From Rugalucina vietnamica (taxonomy: Eukaryota; Mollusca; Bivalvia; Lucinida; Lucinidae): 64,000 nucleotides of DNA. Where the stretch lies: NCBI GenBank assembly GCA_964017185.1, contig OZ024875.1, forward strand, positions 25,367,456-25,431,455. The letters run 5' to 3'. The notes under the pieces were generated by a model, which searched no databases, was not told the DNA's origin, and saw only the letters and a list, made by a program, of their open reading frames with translations. Shown here in pieces: positions 55,623 through 64,000 of this stretch. Within the stretch, counting starts at the first letter, position 1, and each line of letters starts with the position of its first letter. The position numbers and the translations under genes are program-made.

Positions 55623-56628
55623 GCGACAGTATTAGCATAGATTATCTGAGCAGCTGATCAGTGCTTGTGTTACAATACAAAAGTAGAAGGTATACAAACA
55701 CTCAGTTTTCTAAACGCAAAGTATCAAGAGTGCTCAGTCAACTTCTGTGGCTGTGCAACATATTTTGTGTCTAACCTGACCGGATACAATAACGACATCA
55801 TTTAACGCTCGCGGCTTAAAACAAAATAATATTATTGTTATCAGCATCTTTGCGATAATGCAGCAAGTTTGTTGCCAATTCCCCCCCCACACACACACAC
55901 TCCCTTTTAGTCATGTAATGGGTGATTATTGTAAAATGTTTGTTTGTTTGTTTGTTTGTTTGTCGTTTGTTTGTTTCAATTACTGACATAACCACATAAT
56001 CTTTCTGAACTACATGTGCATGTATCTTCTATAACTGCTTTGCCGGTATAGTTTAAAGTTCGATCGTTCTGCCTCTATGGTGATATTTCCCGATTTGGCA
56101 CTTTAGGTCCCGATGGGCATTTCGAGTTCTTGGTTGCCTATAAAATACTGGCAATAATTATAGTTTCAACGAAGATGTTTGGTATTTTTATTACATATTT
56201 CGGAATGTCTGTTCATCTACCCACGAGAGTCGTAGACAAACATAACGCTAATGCCGTAGTTTGCTGACTAAGTTATGACCCTAGTAGCCGCAGTCATTTT
56301 CATTTGGTTTGTTTGTGTTAATGATTGATTAATATCCCTCTTAACTTTTTTGGTCTGAACCTAAGCTTCATGGATAGTAGCAGCTGCCTCAAATATACAT
56401 GAAAACAATACAGTTTAATACAACGGAATGCCTAAATAAATATCTATCATTAATTAGTTGGAGGGGGTTCAACTCGAGAATAACTATCATTTTCAGACCC
56501 CGTCCTGGCACATGGTAACAAATGATTTATATTAGAATATTAAATAAAATCATGTGTAAATATGTGAAAGTTTTATTTTTAATAACATAACAAAGATCCG
56601 CTTGTGCAGCATTATATGTGTTTGCTGC

Positions 56629-57137
56629 TGTAACGAACAGCCGAGCTGAGCCACAGAAACCCCGTCGGTGGAAAAGCATGCTCATCCACCAAGGGTGGTT
56701 TACTGCGCTATATACCCAACACTTACTCTAATCACAAAGGTTCGAGTTTCTAATTTGCATATTACTACCCGCTAATATGCCGCTAATACGTTGCACCAAC
56801 GTATTCTACAAGGGAGACTATCCCGTTACATTACTCCCCCCTCCGAGAAGACTCGCCCCGAGTCTTGGCCTGGGGACTAAATGGGTAAGGCAACCCCGGT
56901 CTGGCAGTTGTCATCATCCCACCGCTGCCACCAAATGTAACGAACAGCCGAGCTGAGCCACAGAAACCCCGTCGGTGGAAAAGCATGCTCATCCACCAAG
57001 GGTGGTTTACTGCGCTATATACCCAACACTTACTCTAATCACAAAGGTTCGAGTTTCTAATTTGCATATTACTACCCGCTAATATGCCGCTAATACGTTG
57101 CACCAACGTATTCTACAAGGGAGATTATCCCGTTACA
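56629..57137 (-). mobile_element. Complete TRIM (miniature LTR retrotransposon)
   Basis: Two near-identical direct repeats of about 200 bp (56,629-56,833 and 56,937-57,137) start TGTAACG and end CGTTACA. They enclose only about 103 bp. On the minus strand TTTGGTGGCAGCGGTGGGAT follows the first LTR as a primer-binding-like site. GGAGGGGGGAGTAA, a polypurine tract, precedes the second. A CTGC duplication flanks it. The equivalent place in the palindrome arm (about 51,565) is empty. Confidence 0.9.
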
Positions 57138-57761
57138 CTGCTAACTGTGTAGGTTGTGTATTTCGCTTGTGTGGCATTATGGCATTGTGGCATTATGGCA
57201 AAAGGCAATCGTCGAAACTTCGAAAAGCCACTGCAGCAGTGCAATTCCTTTAAAAGTAATCCCTTATACAGGTTTTTGTTGGTTACACACAATTCGCAGG
57301 CGATAAGATATTAAATCGGTGTGTTAATTACAAATTTAGCTGCACCATTGAAACACTGGTATTTTATTGATGTAAACAATCGGAGAGGCAGAACTGCTTA
57401 TCATGGTATAATGTCACATAAATCCAACCACCATCCATTTTGACTCTGCCTAAATGCCGATTCAAAGACACACTAGGCAGTTCGCCAGAAGAAAAAGAAT
57501 CTGTGATCATATTCAACAATGTGTCAGCTTGATTCCTCCAAAATAAATAACGACAATGACCATTTTAACGAATATTTTGCATAGAATATCAGGCTGAGTG
57601 TGCCCGGTTCCAAAAGTATTGCATCACTTTTCTAATCAACATCACGCAAACATTTCCGTGTAATGTAAACCCCTTACACCCAACTTTTATATACTGACCC
57701 TGGGGGGTATATAACCCTAGGTATACATGTTTTCTTCTTTTTGACCCAAAATGTTCATAAT

Positions 57762-57880
57762 TTGTTTGTTGGTTTTAAGGCTTAACGTCCCATTCATTTT
57801 TCAGTCATGTCGGGACGGAACTAATTATAAATTGTGGGTACTCGTTAGAACTGCCTCGCTGCGGCGGTTATAACGTGTTT
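57762..57880. repeat. SINE tail inserted in a foldback repeat (copy 4)
   Basis: GGTTTTAAGGCTTAACGTCC then CATTCATTTTTCAGTCATGT is the inverse of the 33,048 SINE 3' region. It splits the foldback repeat, whose right half, GTGGGTACTCGTTAGAACTG, follows. Confidence 0.7.
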
Positions 57881-58211
57881 TTCAATCAATGTTTCGGGCA
57901 AACATCTTAAAAATTATTATATCGATTTTTTTTTTTTTTTTCGAAATTATTATGACGAATTTTTTTCGAATGAAACTTTTGAATTTTTACAGCTCAAGAA
58001 AAATATGTGTATTGCATGAGCGTGTTTTCGTATGCGATATTAAAGCAAATATTCGACGTTGCTCTAAGGTAAGCAGAAATTATGGAATGATCCAAAATGC
58101 TCAATTTATTGTATCAAAAGCTATGAACCATGTATAACCTTTACATCCACTGCATTACCAGTTTGTTTCTTTGTTCGAATTGATGATTTATGTCCCAGCC
58201 AACAGCCAATG

Positions 58212-58785
58212 TCATGTCGGGACGTCGCCTCCACTTTATTGGACTCTTACCCAAAATGAGGATGCCATGACATCCAACAAGTGCTTCAAATATAACCATC
58301 CGACAAAGCCAAAAGGGCTTATTTGTGCGGACGGCTCGATTTGGAACAACATTTCCTGGGCAGGCTCAGACACGAGCGATTCACCAGTAATCAGATAGCT
58401 AGTCAGCATCGTACAAGCTTTGCCGGGAGGCACAAGCAGCCCATCTATTTCTTTAAGCCCCAACGGGCAGGCCCCGTCCTACCGTTACATCCCCTATATT
58501 ACAATAACTAGCCCCTACCCTACCGTTTTGGGCCCCGCCTATTGGGGCTTAAAGAAATAGATGGGCTGCTTGTGCCTCCAGGCAAAGCTTGAACGATGCT
58601 GACTGTCTACCTGATTCATGGTTAACCGCTCAGGTCTGAGGTTGCCCAGGAAAAGTGGTTCCAAGTCACACATACGAGCCCTTTCGGCCTTGTTGGATGG
58701 TTACATTTGAAGCACTTGCTGAATGTCATGACATCCTCATTTTGGGTAAGAGTCTTATAAAGTGGAGGCAACGTCCCGACATGAC
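58212..58785. repeat. Local foldback with 41-bp-array unit in the loop
   Basis: About 265 bp starting GTCATGTCGGGACGTCGCCT is repeated in inverse at 58,525-58,785, ending AACGTCCCGACATGAC, with modest divergence. The 50-bp loop is a piece of the CCCTATATTACAATAACTAG array family. The arm sequence is a SINE-like repeat also present near 35,930-36,300. Confidence 0.85.
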
Positions 58786-58849
58786 CTTAGTTGTTGACTG
58801 TGACGTAAAGCATCAACGAAAACAAATTTTCATCGTTAAGTTCACTATA

Positions 58850-61050
58850 TTCAAAGTATTGGTCCATGTCCTATCGGTACATCCCTCATATCACAAGTAC
58901 TGGTCCCTATTATACCGTTATCTCCCTTATACCCCTTTTTCTATCATTAACTCCCTATCCTATATTACAAGTACTGGTCCCTGTATCAAAAGCGCTTGTC
59001 CCTGTACTACCGCTAGCTCCACTATATCACTAGTACTGGCACCTGTTCTAGCGTTAACTTCCCTTACATCACAATTGGTCCCGTTTCTACCGGTGCATCC
59101 CCTATATCACCGCATATCCCCTAAATTAATACTACTGGCCCTGTCATACCGGTACATCCCCGACGCCACAAGTACTGGTCCCTGTCCTACCATTACATCC
59201 CACACACACGGATATATTTCACAATTATAAGTCCCTATACTACCGCTACGACACCTATATTGCAAGTACTGGTCCATATCCAACCATTACCACCCCTATA
59301 TCACAAGTACTGGTCCCTGTCGTACGGTTACCTCCCCTATATCACAAGTACTGGTCCCTAAACTACCGTCACAAGTACTGGCCCCTATCATACCGGTACA
59401 TCCCCTATATCACAAGTACTGGTCCTTATCCTACAGTTAACACCCGTATATCACAAGTACTGGTCCCTATCCTACAGTTGACACCCGTATATCACAAGTA
59501 CTTTACCATGCCGTACCAGTATATCCCGTATATCACAAATACAGGTCCGTGTTCTACTTGCACATCCCCTAAATCAAATCATTGGTCCCTGTTCTACCGT
59601 TACATTCTCAATATCACAAGTACTGATCCCTATTCCACCGGCACATTCCCTAAATAAAATCTATTGGTCCCTGTCTTACCGGTACATCCCATATGTCACA
59701 TGTACTGGTCCCTGTCCTACCGGTTCATCCCCTATATCACAAGTATTGGCCCATTTCCTACCGTTACATTCCACTATATCACAAGTACTGGTCCATGCCC
59801 TACCGGTACATCCCCTTTATCACAAGTACTGGTCCCTGTTCTAACGGCACATCCCCTTAATCCGACTACTGATCCCTGTCCTACCGATACACCCCCTATA
59901 TCACAAGTACTGGTCCCTATACTACCGTTTTCTGCCCTATTTCACAAGTACTGGCTCCTATCATACCGGTACATCCCCTATATCACAATACTGGCCCCTG
60001 TTCTAACTGCACATCCCCTAAACACAAAACTACTGGCCCCTGTCCTACCGATACATTCTACATGTAACATGTACTTGCCTCTATCTTATCGTTGCATCCC
60101 CTTTATCACAAGTATTGGTCCATGTCCTACCAGTATATCCCCTAAACCAAAGAACTGGACACTGTCATGCCGGTACATCCCGTATATGTCAAGTACTGAT
60201 CATTGTCCAATCGTTACCTCCACTATATCACAAGTAATGGTCCCTGTCCTACCGGTATATCACCTATATCACAAATACTGGATCCTACCCTACCGGTATA
60301 TCTCCTAAATCAACAGTACTGGTCCCCGCCTGCCGTTATATCCCCTATATCACAATTACTGACCCCTGTCCTGCCGTTCTATCTAAGTTGAATGCACACT
60401 CTGTGCTACAGTTATATCCCCTAAGTCACAAGTACTGGTCCCTATCCTACCGGTACATCCTCTATATCACAGTACTTGACACCGTCATATAGGTACAAAC
60501 CCTATATCACAAACACTGTGCTGTAGCGGTACATCTCCTATATCACAAGAGCTGGTCCCTGTCCTATCAGTACTTTCTACTGGACCCAGCCCTCCAGATA
60601 TATCCCCTATATCACACGTACTGGTCCCTGTCTTTCCGGTATATCCCCAATATAACAAGCACTGGACCCTGTTCTACCGGTACATCCCAAATACCACAGT
60701 ACTGGACCCTGTCCTACCGGTACATCCCCTATATCTCAAACACTGGTCTTTGTCCTACCAGTACATCCCGTTTATCACAGTAATTGCCATGTTCTACCCA
60801 TTCATCCCCTATATCACAGTACTTGCCCTGTTCTACCGGTACATCCCCTATATTACAGTACTTGCCCTGTTCTACCGGTGCATCACCGTTATATCAAGTA
60901 CTTGCACTGTCCTACCGGTACATCCCCTATATCAAAAGTACTGGACCTGCGCTACCGGCACACCCTCTATGTCACAAGTACTGGACCCTGCCATACCGGT
61001 ACATCCCCTATATCACAAGTACTGGTCCTTGTCCTACTGGTATATCCCCT
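58850..61050. repeat. 41-bp-type minisatellite, expanded diverged array
   Basis: About 50 units such as CTACCGGTACATCCCCTATA then TCACAAGTACTGGTCCCTGT. It is more diverged than the arm arrays and belongs to the third copy. Its open frames (SYRYIPYITSTGPCP-type repeats) have no support as protein. Confidence 0.93.
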
Positions 61051-61835
61051 GCCCCTTGTACGCTCGTATGTGTGATGAAATATTTTATAATCAACTGGAC
61101 AACATTTTTTTTTTTTTGGGGGGGGGGGGGGTTACAATGTGTGCCCATGGCTGTCTTTGCTTTCCTTAACATTGCATGATCACTAATTGAGCGTTTGCTT
61201 GCATTTATGTATGATTGAACAGTATGCATGCTTTGTGACTGACCTCTTCTAAAGCATGAAAAGGTAAAAGTAAGCAATAATCCGGAATGGTCAAATCGAA
61301 TCCAGCCCCACCCTGAAACCCAAGGTGGGAAAACGACTTATACAAAGAGAACATATTACAATGTGCACGAGCAGCTATTTCCCATAAGAAGCCCACTAAT
61401 TTACTGAACTTAACTAAATGTATGAATATGCACGTAAGATACACAGAACGCGCACATAGTCTACACCTAAACATAAGCCAAATACGTGTAGAGCCACAAA
61501 AAAGGCTAAAGTTTCATCGTTACTGGGACCCGTTAACTATTGCCTAACCTCATCTGCAATTCACATCATTTTAATAGTTCGATGAACATCCGTGGTTATC
61601 ATCACCGGACAAACAAATTAATCGAGATAAAACGTAATGATGATTGAAAAAAAGATAAGTTGCAGATAAAATGTGTTGCCTGTCAACTGAAGATCCATGG
61701 AAAACAAACAAGAATACTGAAAATCTTTAACAAAGAAACTGAACCACCAGACGAACCAATGTCAGTACGGTGTGTTAATAAAAAGAACTCAGCCACGGCA
61801 TGAGAATGTCTGCATTGTGCATATAAAAATAAAAA
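61051..61835. other. Insertion or unrelated segment within the third copy
   Basis: Separates the 41-bp array from the matched arm segment at 61,836. It begins near a T-run/G-run at 61,106-61,131. No gene or repeat recognised. Confidence 0.45.
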
Positions 61836-61959
61836 TACTGCGCGTAGCTTAGCGACAATACAACCTTTATTACAGAGACAGTGCCTTAATCATAAAGTAG
61901 GAGCCTCTTACCCTGATCTTTAGCTGTATACATATGAGGCGCCGTTTTACTATAAAATC

Positions 61960-62355
61960 AGTATTTTTGATATCACAAAATAGAATTTTTGATATAAAAA
62001 AATCGAATTTCTGATATCAAGAAATCGAATTTCTGATATCAAAAAATCAAAGCGATTTCTTGATATCAAAAATTCGATTTTCTGATATCAAAAATTCGAT
62101 TTTCTGATATCAAAAAATCGAATTTCTGATATCAAAAAATCAAAGCGATTTCTTGATATCAAAAATTCGATTTTCTGATATCAAAAATTCGATTTTCTGA
62201 TATCAAAAAATCGAATTTCTGATATCAAAAAATCAAAGCGATTTCTTGATATCAAAAATTCGATTTTCTGATATCAAAAATTCGATTTTCTGATATCAAA
62301 AAATCAAAGCGATTATTTGATATCAAAAATTCGATTTTTTGATATCAAAAAATCT
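61960..62355. repeat. Self-complementary GATATC satellite, block 1
   Basis: Tandem 19-21-bp units of TGATATCAAAAATTCGATTT and its inverse, with an interspersed AAAGCGATT unit, in a higher-order period of about 110 bp. EcoRV-type GATATC sites recur in every unit. Confidence 0.95.
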
Positions 62356-62446
62356 GGAAAATTTTCCATCTAAGAAATGATGGCTCCCTAACAAGAAACA
62401 ATTAGAGTAGTTTCCCATGTAAAATAAACAGTTTATGGGTTAGTTC

Positions 62447-62545
62447 GGGTGGTAGCTAGTGTCACGCTAGTCAAGTAGATAGCTTTTTCGCTTTGCAACC
62501 GAGAGGTTGGCTGTTCGATTCCCGATCGGCCGTAAAGGCATTTTA
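62447..62545 (+). mobile_element. tRNA-like SINE head
   Basis: GGTAGCTAGTGTCACGCTAG, GTTGGCTGTTCGATTCCCGA (B-box like) and TCGGCCG. The acceptor-stem partners do not pair as a real tRNA would. Confidence 0.45.
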
Positions 62546-63055
62546 TGTCGGTGATAAATGTTCATCCTCACTAATGAAAGGCAACTCGCTCAACTATCTG
62601 TCCCATAGTTTGACTGTTTGACTTTTCCCGAAACGCTCTGTACCAGTCGCACCTCGTGGCATCCACGTGGTTCCTTTACCGGATGGACCTTACTGCTGTG
62701 TATAATTCAACGTAATTGTGTAGTATTTCATATGCATAAAAATACAAGTATCAGATGTGTTTCATTTAAACATAATAAAATTAACCTGCAGATGCGCATT
62801 GGGTTACGGATGACAGAAGAAGGTGGAGGGGGAATAATTGTTAGAATTTTAACGCTGATTCAACGTTTCTTCGATCAAAACTACAACCAGACCTCATATC
62901 AGGGGTTGTCAACGTGACGGTAGTCTTTAGGGACACAAGCATAGGCAATTGATGTCAGCTAGACCCCCCATCGTACGCCGCAGCACACACTTGTATGGTA
63001 CTTATATCAGGCTGATAATAACAATAATTATCTTTATCTATATAATATTAAACAT
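62546..63055. other. Unrecognised stretch
   Basis: No feature supported. A 99-codon open frame at 62,618-62,917 lacks recognisable motifs. Confidence 0.4.
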
Positions 63056-63291
63056 ATGAGTCTGTGCGTGAGAAAAACAACAATTTCAGTTCCGACCAAG
63101 TCCTGTACAGCCAAAGAAGCATGCTAGAAACTTGGAATGTCAGATCTAGAAAGTATTGAAACTGATGATGTACTATCCGTGTAGCGAAAACGAAGGCGCT
63201 GATCAGATACGCGGTTACTGCGAAGCTGATCCTGCGCCTTTGTTTTCGCCTATGCAGATTGTTAGTTTCCTAATGCGGCGGCTCTTATTCT
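63056..63291. mobile_element. Foldback MITE, GCTGATCAGC family (copy 4)
   Basis: ATATGAGTCTGTGCGTGAGA then AAAACAAC at the left and AATGCGGCGGCTCTTAT at the right. GCGAAAACGAAGGCGCTGAT and GCGCCTTTGTTTTCGCC form the stem. Confidence 0.78.
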
Positions 63292-63584
63292 GTTCTGCTA
63301 TCAAAGTACCCCACGATACATACGAGTGTCCAATAATTATAGGCACATTCCGGCCCATTTCAATAAAGAAACGCATGGGAAACCGTGTATATTCTGCTGC
63401 GCATGTTTCAAGTTTGACCATGCCGCGCAATTTATCGGTAATTTTACTGAACATACACAGCGGATTTCAAGTAGATTTTCGCGAAAACTATAGTGACCAT
63501 AGTTAAACACCTGAACTCAGCCCATGCAAGCCTATAAATAATTTTGAGGGATCTATCATTTTTTCTCAGCAAAGGAAGGCCTAA

Positions 63585-64000
63585 AGGATTTTTTGATATC
63601 ACAAAATCGAATTTTTGATATCAAAAAATACTCTCCATTTTTTGATATCAGAAATTCGATTTTTTGATATAAGAAATTCGATTTTCTGATATCAAAAAAT
63701 AAGCCTGATTTTTTGATATCACAAATTCGATTTTGTGATATCAAAAATTCGAATTTTTGATATCAAAAAATCGAATTTGTGATATCAAAAAATCAGGCTT
63801 ATTTTTTGATATCAGAAAATCGAATTTCTGATATCAAAAAATCGAATTTCTGATATCAAAAATTCGATTTTCTGATATCAAAAAATAAGCCTAATTTTTT
63901 GATATCACAAATTCGATTTTTTGATATCAGAAATTCGATTTTCTGATATCAAAAAATCGATTTTTTGATATCAAAAAATATTTTCTGATATCAAATAATA
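63585..64000. repeat. Self-complementary GATATC satellite, block 2 (runs off the window)
   Basis: The same words as block 1 (GATATCAAAAATTCGATTTT and inverse) but with TAAGCCT/AGGCTTA spacers in place of AAAGCGATT. The arrangement is close to a nested palindrome centred near 63,757. Confidence 0.95.

Larger units (their letters stand above)
55207..61922. repeat. Third, older paralogous copy of the arm sequence (direct to right arm)
   Basis: Colinear diverged matches to the right arm: 55,207-55,370 with 49,932-50,090; 55,640-55,860 with 50,130-50,360; 55,890-56,400 with 50,805-51,080; 57,145-57,460 with 51,580-51,700 plus 53,003-53,200; 57,700-58,030 with 51,100-51,500; 58,850-61,050 with the 41-bp array; 61,836-61,922 with 54,175-54,265. 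It lacks the 9-bp-TSD and TTAA elements of the arms and carries its own TRIM insertion. Order within it has been disturbed in places. Confidence 0.85.

Noticed and set aside
59664-60308. 214-residue frame of YRYIPYITSTGPCPT-type repeats
   Set aside because: Minisatellite translation; unit length and frame are not conserved between copies.

Overview
This is animal genomic DNA, most likely from a bivalve mollusc. Three things point there: one conserved animal gene split into small exons by repeat-filled introns, an AT-rich background, and a dense mix of tRNA-derived SINEs, foldback elements, non-LTR retroelements and minisatellites of the kind known from bivalves. The species cannot be resolved from the sequence alone. 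No bacterial operon, CRISPR array or rRNA is present.

The one clear host gene is a KDM7-family (PHF8/KDM7A type) PHD-JmjC histone lysine demethylase on the minus strand. Ten exons can be placed between 34,291 (start codon) and 3,569. Their phases agree across nine introns and give 425 continuous residues: a C4HC3 PHD finger, a basic linker, and a JmjC domain with the iron and 2-oxoglutarate ligands in place. The gene continues off the left edge.

The most unusual feature is inside this gene. Two minisatellites are built from its own exon-intron junctions. Array 1 (about 3,961-8,313, 55-bp unit, about 79 copies) is an amplification of the 3' end of exon 9 plus its splice donor. Array 2 (about 11,319-16,084, 68-bp unit, about 65-70 copies) is an amplification of the branch-point/acceptor region plus the first 33 nt of exon 5. 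Each array lies on the intron side of its parental exon. Together they bracket the block of exons 5-9 that carries the JmjC core. A lone inverted array-2 unit sits in intron 2 inside another repeat.

Intron 4 (11,352-24,646) also holds an 8.13-kb element with 359-bp terminal inverted repeats and a CATAA target duplication (16,474-24,603). Nested in it are a GCTCACCTGAG-ended repeat, an RTE-like LINE with one in-frame stop, a CR1/L2-like LINE fragment and a foldback repeat. Introns 1 and 2 hold SINEs, a pair of 650-bp TIR elements, a TRIM/LTR remnant and Penelope/hammerhead-like motifs.

From 34.3 to 64 kb I find no host gene. The main structure is a 5.1-kb inverted duplication (arms 43,261-48,384 and 49,954-55,066) around a 1.57-kb loop. 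An older, diverged third copy follows directly (about 55,207-61,922). Comparing it with the arms gives empty sites for a TTAA-targeting element and a 9-bp-TSD foldback element, and the arms give the empty site for a complete miniature LTR element (TRIM) in the third copy. Self-complementary GATATC satellites fill 61,960-62,355 and 63,585-64,000.
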